From Chrysopilus asiliformis (lineage: Eukaryota > Arthropoda > Insecta > Diptera > Rhagionidae): 64,000 nt of DNA. Positions 53,907 through 64,000 of the stretch are shown in pieces (within the stretch, counting starts at the first letter, position 1; each line of letters opens with the position of its first letter). The stretch covers positions 43,857,090-43,921,089 of the forward strand of contig OZ035963.1 of NCBI GenBank assembly GCA_964034945.1. Reading direction: 5' to 3'. Position numbers and translations under genes: made by a program. Under the pieces are notes generated by a model. It saw only the letters and a program-made list of their open reading frames with translations. It was not told the origin of the DNA and made no database searches.

Positions 53907-54524
53907 CACCCTTGTTCTGAGATACGGCGTTAGGCAGCTAAACGTAACGCATTCGATTCGATACGCCACGCGATCGGTATTCTGAAAAACGGCGTTTGCT
54001 GTTTAAAAATACGGAAAACATCGCATGCAAACGCAGTGTCAAAAATCAGCTGGTTGTTTATTTCTTGGTTATGCAAGTGAAAACATTTGATTGTAGTTTG
54101 AAAATGGATTTAACACTCCCATTATATTTGTTAATGAGGCAGGACCAGGTAAATTCACTGAAAAACCAAAGAAGGTTATTGAGAGATTATACTTTCATTT
54201 TGTCGATTAATAGGTTGAATTGTGAAGTATTTGTTGAACTTTGAGTTCCACTCCTATTTGAATAAAATACTTTATTAATCATGATTCATAAAATAGAAAA
54301 AAATATTTGCCAAACTTGCATTTTGTCAATCACAGCCAACACCAAACGCGAGAAAACTCAAGTGAGCAATTTAACCTCAAATATCAGCTCCCGGCGAATT
54401 CGAATTGAATGCGTTGCTCCGCGTTGAACTCAAGTAGGACACTGCGTATTCAAGAACAACGAAAATGGGATATTGAGTAAATATCGAACAAATTAACGTA
54501 ACGCCGTATCTCAGAACAAGGGTG
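53907..54524 (+). mobile_element. Compact CACCCTTGTTCTGAGATACG MITE with TSD ATT
   Basis: The 618-bp uninterrupted copy has TIR CACCCTTGTTCTGAGATACG and TSD ATT at 53904-53906 and 54525-54527. It includes the Harbinger-like exon text MDLTLPLYLLMRQD...RRLLRD at about 54103-54190. It is the reference for decoding the 25840-35116 composite. Confidence 0.9.
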
Positions 54525-54964
54525 ATTATAAAATTAGCAAAACACCACGGTATTTGTACTCGTTAACTATTTGAACTTCGTTACCGTCCCAGCAGGAAAA
54601 GAAACGCTTCAGAAGCACTTATTCAGCGCTTCTCAGAAGCTCGAAGTGCTTCTTTTCCCATACCCTATTCATGTATTTTTTAACATTGGATGTCATTGCA
54701 GGGAAGCGCTTCCCTCAAGCTGCCTTTGAAGCGCTCGAATAGCAGCATGTGCTCATTCGAATTCTCTCCGGTTGTACATTGTTTTTAATAAAAAGGTTTT
54801 TTTAAAATTTAAATAAAGTCTTTATTTTTAATAAATGTAATAAACATATTTTTAACATGTTAATTTAAATATTTACAAAGACTGTAATTGTATGTAGCTT
54901 AATCACGTAAAATTACGATCTTTGTGAATATTTAAAGGAAAAATACGTCACCTAGTTTTACTCT

Positions 54965-55091
54965 CTCTGTTTTAACATATATGTAACCTTATATGATTTA
55001 TTTTTGGCTGTTCTGAAGCCCAGTACCATTGCGTATTTGAAGTCCTCGAATCCAAAATTTTCATTAGTTAGTGCTTCTGTTGGAAACAAAA
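54965..55091 (-). CDS. Possible terminal exon of an unrecognised TE gene
   Basis: After TTTCCAACAG (acceptor) a 41-codon frame includes ALTNENFGFEDFKYAMVLGF and ends KQRE before a TAA, followed by AATAAA-rich sequence. No family is recognised. It lies inside the 54588-56590 element, so it is likely TE-encoded. Its phase does not match the donor at 56158, so at least one further exon would be needed. Confidence 0.3.
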
Positions 55092-55267
55092 AAAAAATTG
55101 TTAGGTGAAGTCTTAAAAAATTAACTTTTTTTTCTACTTAATAAATTCAGTATTTACAATATTTATTACTTAATAATTCAGTAAAATTTATTACTAACCG
55201 TAAACAAATGAAGAAAATAATCTTGTCGAATCAATTAATATTTTTTTCTGCTTTCCGTCCCAATTGA

Positions 55268-56072
55268 CTTCTATACCTTTTCAACTTCAAATTGGAAAAT
55301 AAGCGATATCAAATTGGAAATAAGCAATATCAAATTGGAAATAAGTAATATCAAATTGGAAATAAGCAATGTCAAATTGGAAATAATCATTTTCAAATTG
55401 GAAATAATCATTTTCAAATTGGAAATAATCATTTTCAAATTGGAAATAATCATTTTCAAATTGGAAATAAACTTTAAAAATTGGAAGTAATCATTAAAAA
55501 TTGGAAGTAATCATTAAAAATTGGAAGTAATCATTAAAAATTGGAAATAATCATTAAAAATTGGAAATAATCATTAAAAATTAGAAAAAATATCATTAAG
55601 AAAAAGGAAGCTGATAATATTAAAAAAAACAAATTTGTGCTTTTCATAACAATGGTGGGGATTGGAGAACTGGCTTAGTCAGCTCTTAAGGCTTCTATTA
55701 AACGAGATTTAGCAGGTGAAATGCCACAGATTTTCGCAGGTGAAAATAGGACAAATTTGTCCCAAACCGAATTTCGCCTACAAAGGATTGAAAATATTAT
55801 ACAGCGGAATGTACCAAATTTATCTGTTGCAAATTGTGCTAAATATGTTGCTTATGTTCAAAAATTCATACCAGATGTTTTAAATTTGATTTGTGTGTTT
55901 TTTTAACTTAAATGATTATTTCCAATTTGAAAATGATTATTTCCAATTTGAAAATGATTATTTCCAATTTGACATTGCTTATTTCCAATTTGACATTGCT
56001 TATTTCCAATTTGATATTGCTTATTTCCAATTTGATATTGCTTATTTCCAATTTGAAGTTGAAAAGGTATAG
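55268..56072. mobile_element. Foldback element with minisatellite arms
   Basis: CTTCTATACCTTTTCAACTTCAAATTGG at the left occurs inverted at the right. Each arm is an array of 20-21-bp units of the type AAATTGGAAATAAKCAWT: about 14 units on the left (55287-55580) and 7 on the right (55915-56060, inverted). Between them is unique sequence with a plus-strand frame (MPQIFAGENRTNLSQTEFRL and onward) of unknown origin. The structure resembles FB-type foldback elements. Confidence 0.75.
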
Positions 56073-56158
56073 AAGTAGATCAACATGAAAAAAATGCATG
56101 CATTTGTCCAGACGATGTTTCCCAATTATAGAGAAATAATCATAGTCATATTTTAAAA

Positions 56159-56317
56159 ATACTCACCAATTCTGGCTTAGAATAATCATTTAGTTCTTGC
56201 TCGATTTTGTTGAACTGCTCTATTGTCTTCAGCAACCAGTCTCTTAAAATGTCCCTTAGAAAACCCACAAGTTTTTGTACCCATCTTAGGTAAATGGAAA
56301 TCCAACCTGGTACACCT
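56159..56317 (-). CDS. Possible first exon of an unrecognised TE gene
   Basis: A minus-strand ATG opens 53 codons (MLRGVPGWISIYLRWVQKL ... NDYSKPEL) and runs into GTGAGT, a consensus splice donor. Amphipathic/hydrophobic; no family is recognised. It lies within the GAAGC-rich TIR element upstream of the exon at 54965-55091. Confidence 0.3.
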
Positions 56318-56631
56318 CTCAACATAAATAAATGTAATTTAATTTAAAACATTTGTTTACTTACCACTTAATGTTTCCAAAATAATTCACTTGCAACACT
56401 TTACGAATTTTTGCAACAATTGAATATTTTTGACAGTTTGAAATTCAAATAATTACTCGATTACCGCATTTTTTGTTTCTATAGAAATTCTATTGGTAAA
56501 TGATGTGCTTCCCAACTGCTTCTTTTGGAAGCGAGTAAGATACGCTTCGTTCAAGCTTCCCCAAGAAGCGCTTCAATTTTTCCTATTGGGGTTATACTTT
56601 TAACATTCACTAACATATTCACTACTAGATT

Positions 56632-56859
56632 TCATTTGTTACAATATCCTTCGAGAGCATCGATCATGTTCTGTAAAATTTCCGCGCTTTCAGCTAAAAT
56701 AACTAGATCGTCTGCATAAGAAAGGATTTTCCGGAAATGCTGATTCCACGGGTAAGTAATTCTCAGAAACAATGAGAAAAGTAATGGGCTCAAAACAAAT
56801 CCTTGTTTGACACATTGAGTTATGTGGAAAGCGTTTGATAAGATAAGGCCATCCGACAT
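56632..56859 (-). pseudogene. LINE reverse-transcriptase fragment (YADD)
   Basis: A 75-codon minus-strand frame contains CVKQGFVLSPLLFSLFL and ILSYADDLVILAESAEILQN, which are RT palm motifs of a non-LTR element. The usual G-V-x-Q-G-C is altered to CVKQGF. Both sides are truncated. It is not continuous with the other LINE pieces here. Confidence 0.85.
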
Positions 56860-57470
56860 AGCAGAAGTGTTTGTGTTATATAAAAGGACTACCAGACTCT
56901 ACATTGGCAGCTTAAAGTTTTTTGTATAAATTTTAGAATGCCAAAAAACCATAAATTACTAAAAATTTCCAATTACCCAGGAAAGATTCCTATAATAACT
57001 TAAAACCTCAAATTACCCAGGAAAGATATGGATGGTATCCAACAAAACAACGCATTGACAACAAAAACTCCAAAAACTGTACATACATAATTGTACATAT
57101 GTATTTAATAGATTTAATAGAGCTGCAAAACTCTACATTTATATGTGGTTTGTAGGTTTTCGATAGAAGAGGACAATAAGGTACAACCCATCTATTATCA
57201 ATAATTTCCACTTTTAAAAATACCACAAAACACTTCACAACAATATTTCAAACAATTAAATCATTAATAAATTATTAATACTCAGACGTCAAATGTGTGT
57301 TTACTACGATTAGTGCGCTGCAACCAGTACATTTTCGTTCATATCTCGACCCCAGCGCTACCTACCGGGTTGAAATTTTGTCAACAACTTACAGCCTTAT
57401 TAATAAAAAATCCCTAACACGGAGATAACTCATGTGTTAACTAACTCTGAGATAGCAAACTTATACATTA

Positions 57471-58503
57471 GCAGCCTTATTAATAAACGTTAGTTAACTT
57501 TTATCAATGGTTTACGCAGTGGATAACTCGAAATTCTTATTAATAAAAATTTTTAAGATTTAACTGACGTTAGTTAACTCTCTGTTAGCTAACATACCGA
57601 TTCCCTCGAGTTAACGAGTTGATAACTCTTGACGGCACATAACTCTTGCAATAATGACTATAAGAAACAATGATCCATTAAAAAAATGCAATTTATGTTA
57701 TTATATTATATTATCTTATCACTTGAACACCACTTTTCTGATCGCTTTCCTTTAATTTTTAAATTTTCCACTTTTAATTACTTTGCAGTGAATCACAATT
57801 AAAATAAAAACATTAATTTCACTCCTATTTTAATATTGTCTCCAAGGAAACGGATTTAAAAAACCAAAATATGATTTATTTTAATATCGTCTCCAAGGAA
57901 ACGGATTTAAAAAACCAAAATATGACTAGAATGTAAAAGATTTTAGTATTTTTTGGTACAATTCGGCACAAGGGTTGCCTTATTCAAACTAAATTTTTAA
58001 ATAAAATACGAGTTAGCTATTATATGGAGGAAAAATTTTTATTAATAAGAATAGTTAACTACAGCCTTATTAATAAAAAATCCCTAACACGGAGATAACT
58101 CTAAACATAAACATAAACATAAACAGCCGACAATTATTTTTTATTTATTCGAAGTGTTACTGTTTTTCATAAAAAAATAATATTAAATACTAAGGAAAAT
58201 ATGGAGTAAAGAATATTTATTGTAATTTTGTCACGTGTAAAACACAATTTTCATCAAAGTTTAAAGTAGTCAAAATTCTTATTCATATTTAAATTACTTT
58301 ATTATTTTCAAATAATCTCACCGATTGCGTAAGTATTAGGCAATAAAAGTTATAAACTCCTTAACTCGAGGAAATCGGTATGTTAGCTAACATAGAGTTA
58401 ACTAACGTCAGTTAACTCTTAAAATTTTTTATTAATAAGAATTTCGAGTTATCCACTGCGTAAACCATTGGTAAAAATTAACTAACGTTTATTAATAAGG
58501 CTG
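57471..58503. mobile_element. CAGCCTTATTAATAAACG TIR element, TSD TTA
   Basis: The left end GCAGCCTTATTAATAAACG and its inverse at the right bound 1.03 kb. TTA flanks (57468-57470, 58504-58506). Inverted subterminal arms of about 170 bp rich in GTTAACTAACG follow. The phrase starting CAGCCTTATTAATAAAAAAT also occurs at 57392 and 58062, so a second partial copy is embedded. Includes a 61-bp direct duplication around 57830-57925 and an ACATAA triplet repeat near 58105. Confidence 0.65.
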
Positions 58504-58699
58504 TTAATCTTTATTTAAAAATTACAAACAAACTTTCTGATAATTTTTTTAAAAAATTTCAATGTAATTTCGGGGACATCAAAATACATTTTTGACCTAT
58601 GGTTTCTTGGGCATTTTTTCTTAGAATTTCGTGTAGAATCAGAATATGCTATACGATTTTGTCGAAAAAAAATCGGCCCGCCCTAATATATATATCAGA

Positions 58700-58930
58700 G
58701 TTGGGCGTATTCAATTCAAAATTGAATGCATTCAAAATTTCATTCCCATTCACTTACTGAATGGTATTTGAAATTTATACTCCATTACCATTCAGTAGTG
58801 TATGGTAATGGCCAAAAAATTCAACTCTCCATTCACTGAATGGGAATGTAAATCCATTTCCATTCCCATTCGATTTGAGTTGAGATTTTATGATTTTAAG
58901 TGAATGGTAATTCGATTTAGTCAAATGATT
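58700..58930. repeat. CATTC/GAATG-rich block
   Basis: About 20 occurrences of ATTCA/TGAAT and CCATTC/GAATGG on both strands in 200 bp, in irregular order. Possibly TE-binding repeats. No coding sense. Confidence 0.5.
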
Positions 58931-59060
58931 TTTTATATGGAAAAATGCTCGAAATCGATCGAAATGAGGGAAAAGTTAATTTGCCTCAAAACGACAGTAC
59001 CGATTTTTATGATCCATATCACATTGGATAGGGATCAGTGTGGCCTATAGTACTAGATAT

Positions 59061-59325
59061 GAGGCATTCTATAAAAACCAAAATGGCGGCTATTAGACGC
59101 CACTTTGTCCAAATTACCCCAATAAAGACCCATCAAGATAGGTATCAAATGAAAGAGCTCTGGAAGAAACTTACAAATATCTATATTATGGGTATCAAAA
59201 AAACAAAATGGCGGCTGATAGACCCCTTTTTTCCAAATTACCCCAATAAAGACCCATCAAGATAGGTATCAAATGAAAGAGCTCTGGAAGAAACTTATAA
59301 ATATCTATAACATAGTTATCAAAAA
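59061..59325 (+). repeat. Tandem repeat, ~125-bp unit, two copies
   Basis: The unit begins AAAATGGCGGCTATTAGACG and ends before TATCAAAAAAA. The same unit occurs singly at 61870-62000 and three times at 63098-63470. Confidence 0.85.
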
Positions 59326-59334
59326 AAAAAAAAA

Positions 59335-60600
59335 CCGACTTTAAAAAAAAAACTGAAAAAAGAAAAAAGCACTAAAAAGAAAAAAATAATTTCAAACTAT
59401 GTCTATTAATAGCGTATTTAAAATTTGGCTTTTTTGGAGTGGCGTTAAATTTACACTAAATAAAATCGTAAAATTTCTATTAAGTTTCGCAGAAAATCAG
59501 TTTGTACATGAAGACAAAAAATAGGATAGATTTCTACAAAAAATAGTAACATATGAGACAGTGGGCTTTTTTATAGCGATTGCTTAAAAATAGGGAATCC
59601 AATTTGGGACATAAAATAACTTAGTTTTGGTGCTTCTAAGAGCCGTGTCTAGAGTAAGTTCGGGTATTGTGGTACACCTTCTTTTGTTTTCATAATAAAT
59701 CACTCGTTTTAAAAGCAATCATGTTAGAATTTCGCATACGACACCTCCAGAGGCTTGCCTACAAAATTACACAGCAATGTTACCAATCATAAACATAAAA
59801 GCAAAATTATGATCAAAAAAGTACACTAACTGAAAAAAAAGTGCTTCAAAAAATTGGCGGGTAATGTGGTATACTGTTTCTTCCATACAAATATTTAAAG
59901 CGGGTAATGTGGAATACTGTTTCATCCATTCAAATATTAAATATTTGTATGGAAAAAATAGTATGCCACATTAGCCGTTCTCACCATGACAAGCCAAAAA
60001 AATGATTTCTTAGTCTAATTCGCTTGAATCCAAAAATTTTCTTTTCCAAAATTAAATGTGTTGTCTAAATAATCGTTCACTGATTCACAGTTAAAAAAAA
60101 CAACTTAAAATTGGCTTTCGAGATTCATTTGAATGTGGAGACAATAAAATGTTGATTGTGCTCAAAAACGTTTTTCAGAAAATTCCGATATAACCTGATA
60201 AACCATGAACTTGTCAACACCAACAATGGTTGAAGAATTTCACAAAAAACAGTTTTGTATGTTTGATCTTGCGATGCGGCATCTCATATCCGAGAAATGA
60301 TGGTGTACCACATTACCCGCCTATACCACAATACCCGAACTTACTCTATAGTTAATCTGTTTGACAACAAAATTTTTGGAGTCGATCTTAGTTCTTAGTT
60401 AGCCTTAAGGGTTAGAAAGTATGTAAACGATTAGCCTTAAGGGTTAGAAAGTATGTAATTTATTTTAGTTGCAAATTTAATGCCACTCCAAAAAAGCCGA
60501 ATTTTAAATACGCTATTTATGGACATAGTTTGAAATTATTTTTTTCTTTTTAGTGCTTTTTTCTCTTTTCAGTTTTTTTTTAAAGTCGGTTTTATTTTTT
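59335..60600. repeat. Large inverted repeat around a TA-flanked MITE
   Basis: The arm ACCGACTTTAAAAAAAAA through GGAGTGGCGTTAAATTTA (59335-59455) is the inverse of 60475-60597. Between the arms lie the MITE at 59652-60346 and a 32-bp direct duplication at 60399-60460 (TTAGCCTTAAGGGTTAGAAA). Confidence 0.75.
59652..60346. mobile_element. MITE GAGTAAGTTCGGGTATTGTG with TA TSD
   Basis: The TIR GAGTAAGTTCGGGTATTGTG and its inverse, with TA at 59650-59651 and 60347-60348. The interior repeats GGGTAATGTGG(T/A)ATACTG several times. Confidence 0.82.
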
Positions 60601-60842
60601 TTAGAAATTTTTTTTTTATTTCGAAAGTTTTTAGTTTCAATTTTTAATATAGGTAAAATTACAAAGGGTTTGAGGGGATAAGTCCGCAGATGAGAAATAT
60701 ATAAAAGAATCTTCCAGATATTGTACTGAACACAATACAAAGAATTTTACTCGATATCCCAAGCAGGGAGGGGTTTGAAGGGGTAGGTTAACACGGGGGA
60801 AATATATAAAAGAACCTTCCTTGTGTTGTACTGAACACAACG

Positions 60843-61240
60843 TAAAAACATAACAAAAGCTATAATTGCCAATCTGGCAATTACTGAAAACCTGTATGGT
60901 GATATTGGTATCTTAATTTGAGCACTTGTACCAAAATTACACTTTGAAGTCGAACTTTCCAATCAGATTTTTTAAAATTTATTCCAATCGGATTTTGATG
61001 TATGGGAGTTTTATGTAGAATCATATTCTAAATAACTTTTGTTCTGAGACTTTTTTGATAAGATGCACCGTTTTTGAGAAATTCGGAAAAAACGTTTTCG
61101 TTTGTATGGGGGGTACCCCCCCTAATGGTCCATTTTTGCCCATGAATGAACCAGGGCCCAACCAGGAACTTTCTCTACAACTTTCTCTTTGGGATGACCA
61201 AAATCGGTCCACCCAGTAAAAAGTTAGGCGTGAACATACA
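60843..61240 (+). repeat. GTCY-family repeat, truncated copy
   Basis: Matches the left half of 61247-61815 (AACATAACAAAAGCTATAAT onward). After GGTCCATTTTTGCCCATGAA it diverges and ends without the array. Confidence 0.75.
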
Positions 61241-61246
61241 TTAAAA

Positions 61247-61815
61247 ACATAACAAAAGCTATAATTGCCAATCTGGCAATCATTGGAGACCCGTATGGTG
61301 ATATTCGTATCAAAATTCGAACAGTTGTATCAAAATTCGAACAGTTGTATCAAAATTCCACTTTGAAGTCAAACTTTCCAATAAGATTTTTTAAAATTTA
61401 TTCCAATCGGATTTTGATGTATGGGAGTTTTATGTAGAATCATATCCTAAATAACTTTTGTTCTTGCACTTTTTTGATAAGATGCACCGTTTTCGAGATA
61501 TTCACAAAAAACGATTTCGTTCGTATGGGGGGTACCCCTCCTAATGGTCCATTTTTGCCCATTAACGAACTTAGCCTCGCATTTTACGAAAAACGGATCT
61601 GCGCAAAATTTCAAGTCTCTGGCTCAATCCGTGCGCCCGCAATCCGCGCCACAGACAGACAGACAGACAGACAGACAGACGGACGGACGGACATGCAGAA
61701 ATTAAATATTTTTATCATTCTAAACACACTGGTGTAATTCATTTTTTTGTGCGATGACGGGATCTTGGCGTTACAAACGGTAAGGCAAAGTTAATATACC
61801 CTTTGGTTTCACCAT
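61247..61815 (+). repeat. GTCY-family repeat, most complete copy
   Basis: Runs from AACATAACAAAAGCTATAAT to CACCATACGGGTATAAA, with ACCCGTATGGT near the left as an inverted subterminal motif. It has an array of CAGA/CGGA units at 61652-61693. Other copies: 9531-9957 (rearranged), 17349-17931 (in BEL), 35580-35655, 60843-61240 and 63470-64000. Confidence 0.8.
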
Positions 61816-61999
61816 ACGGGTATAAAAAATATTCAGGTGGAATTGAGAACCTTGTCCTTTTTGGAAGTCGGTTAAAAATGGCGGCTATTAGACGCCATTT
61901 TGTCAAAATTACCCCAATAAAGACCCATCAAGATAGGTATCAAATGAAAGAGCTCTGGAAGAAACTTACAAATATCTATATCATGGCTATCAAAAAAAT

Positions 62000-62240
62000 A
62001 AAAAAAATTTTTTTAAAAAAAAGCTTTTATTAAAAAAGAATGCACTAAAAAGAAAAAAATAATTTTCTGGACGCTGTGTATCACAAATATAAAAGCTTTT
62101 TAAAAGCGAGATAAATTTTTATTTTATTGTTTTATGCTTTATCTCGCTTTTTAAAAGCTTTTAAATTTGTGATACTCAGCGTCCAGAAAATTATTTTTTT
62201 CTTTTTAGTGCATTCTTTTTTAATAAAAGCTTTTTTTTAA
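62000..62240. repeat. Long palindrome, ~105-bp arms
   Basis: The arm AAAAGCTTTTATTAAAAAAG ... TTTTCTGGACGCTG ... AAAGCGAGATAAA is repeated in inverse around a 20-bp loop centred near 62125. It shares the GCACTAAAAAGAAAAAAATA phrase with the arms at 59370 and 60540. Confidence 0.85.
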
Positions 62241-62329
62241 AATTTTTTTTTTTTATTTTTTTTATTTTGTTCTTTTTAGTCTTCGAATATATATCCTTAC
62301 ATTTGAGATGTCCTTACAGGCTTTTTAAC

Positions 62330-62935
62330 TTGAGAATCGTATTCAGCGACCCCAAAAACCCCCAGAATAGATTTTTTCCGGAAAATTTGGAGAAAGGGAT
62401 AATCACGTTATCCTTACAGGACCTTCCGTTATCCTTACTGACTTTTTAATGGCAGATTCGGATTTAGCGACCTCAAAAACCCCCAGAATAGATATTTTTC
62501 CGGAAAATTTGGAGAAAAGGATAATCGCGTTATCCTTACAGGACCTTCCGTTATCCTTACTGACTTTTTAATGACAGATTCGGATTCAGCGACCCCAAAA
62601 ACCCCCAGAATAGATTTTTTTCCGGAAAATTTGGAGAAAAGGATAATCACATTATCCTTACAGGACCTTCCGTTATCCTTACTGACTTTTTAATGACAGA
62701 TTCGGATTCAGCGACCCCAAAAACCCCCAGAATAGATTTTTTTCCGGAAAATTTGGAGAAAAGGATAATCACGTTATCCTTACAGGACCTTCCGTTATCC
62801 TTACTGACTTTTTAATGACAGATTCGGATTCAGCGACCCCAAAAACCCTTAGAATATATTTTTTTCCGGAAAATTTGGAGAAAAGGATAATCACGTTATC
62901 CTTACAGGACCTTCCGTTATGCTTACAAGGACGAA
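62330..62935. repeat. 121-bp tandem array, about five units
   Basis: Unit starts CGACCCCAAAAACCCCCAGA occur at about 62349, 62469, 62590, 62712 and 62834. Each unit includes TTTTTCCGGAAAATTTGGAG and GGATAATCACGTTATCC palindromes. Units are over 90 percent identical. Open frames across it are periodic artefacts. Confidence 0.9.
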
Positions 62936-63046
62936 GTAGTGAAAATATTGTATTGTCATCGGACTTATATAAGTGTGCAAAATTTCAAGTCAATCGGACA
63001 AGTGGAAGTGGGTCAAAATTTGATTGCAAGATTTGACCCCGACAAA

Positions 63047-63070
63047 CAAACAAACAAACAAACAAACAAG
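63047..63070. repeat. (CAAA)n microsatellite
   Basis: Six AAAC units between the 121-bp array tail and the 122-bp tandem repeat. Confidence 0.9.
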
Positions 63071-63097
63071 ATAGCGAGCTAAATAAAAGCTTTTAAA

Positions 63098-63470
63098 AAA
63101 ACAAAATGGCGGCTGTTAGACGACATTTTGTCCAAATTACCCCAATAAAGAGCCATCAACATGGGTATCAAATGAAAGAGCTCTGGAAGAAACTTACAAA
63201 TATCTATATCATGGCTATCAAAAAAACAAAATGGCGGTTGTTAGACGACATTTTGTCCAAATTATCCCAATAAAGACCCATCAAGATGGGTATCAAATGA
63301 AAGAGCTCTGCAAGAAACTTATAAATATCTATAACATAGTTATCAAAAACCAAAATGGCGGCTATAAGACGCCATTTTGTCCAAAATAGCACAATAAAGA
63401 CCCATCAAGATCAAATGAATAAGCTCTGGAAGAAACTTATAAATATCTATAACATGGTTATCAAAAAAAA
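63098..63470 (+). repeat. Tandem repeat, ~122-bp unit, three copies
   Basis: Units start AACAAAATGGCGGCTGTTAG at about 63098, 63224 and 63346. The last unit has an internal deletion. Same family as 59061-59325 and 61870-62000. Confidence 0.88.
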
Positions 63471-63858
63471 ACATAACAAAAGCTATAATTGCCAATCTGG
63501 CAATTATTGAAAACCCGTATGGTGATGTTCGTATCAAAATTCGAACAGTTATACCAAAATTCCACTTTGAAGTCAAACTTTCCAACAAGATTTTTTAAAA
63601 TTTATTCCAATCGGATTTTGATGTATGGGAGTTTTATGTAGAATCATATCCTAAATAACTTTTGTTCTTGCACTTTTTTGATAAGATGCACCGTTTTCGA
63701 GATATTCACAAAAACCGTATTCGTTCCTATGGGGGGTACCCCCCCTAATGGTCCATTTTTGCCCATTAACGAACTTAGCCTCGCATTTTACGAAAAACGG
63801 ATCTGCGCAAAATTTCAAGTCTCTAGCTCAATCCGTGCGCCTGCAATCCGCGCCACAG

Positions 63859-63892
<34 letters not shown>

Positions 63893-64000
63893 AGACAGAC
63901 AGACGGACAGACAGACGGACGGACATGCAAAATTCAATTTTTTTTATCATTCTAAACACACTGGTGTAATTCATTTTTGTGTGTGATGACGGGATCTTGG
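63470..64000 (+). repeat. GTCY-family repeat, cut by the window edge
   Basis: Near-identical to 61247-61815 up to the edge, with a CAGA/CGGA array at 63857-63925. Confidence 0.85.

Larger units (their letters stand above)
54588..56590. mobile_element. CCCARYAGGAAAA TIR element with GAAGC-rich ends
   Basis: CCCAGCAGGAAAAGAAACGC on the left and GTTTTTCC-like text ending TTTTTCCTATTGGG on the right are inverse-related. Both 130-bp ends are packed with GAAGCGCTTC-type motifs. GTTA precedes and follows, but a full TSD is not clear. The interior has two possible coding exons on the minus strand and a minisatellite foldback element. Confidence 0.6.

Noticed and set aside
55287..55580. CRISPR-like array of short repeats
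   Set aside because: Units are contiguous without unique spacers, and the same array occurs inverted; it is a minisatellite in a eukaryotic foldback element.
62435..62650. Open frames in the 62.3-62.9 kb array
   Set aside because: Periodic artefact of the tandem unit; the peptide simply repeats.

Overview
This is an AT-rich animal genomic window, most likely from an insect and plausibly a fly (Diptera). One host protein-coding gene is recognised with confidence: the long 3' exon of translation initiation factor eIF5 (43964-45112, minus). Spliced genes, BEL/Pao, Jockey-like, Penelope-like, PIF/Harbinger, hAT, piggyBac, Mutator-like and P-like elements, and the absence of bacterial operon structure, all point to an arthropod. 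The dipteran call is inference from the transposon mix and the eIF5 sequence. Almost everything else is transposable-element (TE) sequence, much of it inserted into older TE sequence. Many boundaries below rest on terminal inverted repeats (TIRs) plus target-site duplications (TSDs) that can be read directly.

1-2.7 kb: a Penelope-like retroelement (PLE) in inverted-arm form (reverse transcriptase plus GIY-YIG endonuclease), followed by a hammerhead-ribozyme motif. 2.9-9.2 kb: nested hAT, Harbinger and piggyBac miniature elements (MITEs). 9.3-12.7 kb: dispersed repeats with GTCT/GTCAG arrays. 12.8-21.2 kb: a TA-flanked MITE split by a 5'-truncated, env-bearing BEL/Pao element, which itself carries a piggyBac derivative inside env and another repeat inside integrase. 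21.4-25.1 kb: Mutator-like, Harbinger-like and mariner-like MITEs.

25.84-35.12 kb: one 3-bp-TSD MITE (0.62 kb in its compact copy at 53907-54524) expanded to 9.3 kb by nested insertions. These include a P-element-like transposon (27078-32071) that keeps a transposase C-terminal exon. 35.6-40.2 kb: piggyBac and other fragments, then a nearly complete PIF/Harbinger transposon with a four-exon transposase and a Myb/SANT-like accessory gene, each with one in-frame stop. 40.3-43.3 kb: foldback MITEs. 43.9-45.1 kb: eIF5. 45.5-47.0 kb: a Harbinger MITE with three stacked insertions.

47.8-53.1 kb: a Jockey-like LINE with a PHD-finger ORF1, broken by a 2.8-kb hAT element and by a mariner-like MITE that contains a piggyBac MITE. 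53.9-58.5 kb: further MITEs, a foldback element with minisatellite arms and a small reverse-transcriptase relic. 58.7-64 kb: tandem arrays (about 121-122 bp), long palindromes and several copies of a GTCY-array repeat family.

The TE genes do not form a pathway. The strongest themes are: a PLE-linked ribozyme; a nearly intact Harbinger element beside its own deletion derivatives; several unrelated MITE families that each keep a short N-terminal transposase-like exon; and a readable order of nested insertions.
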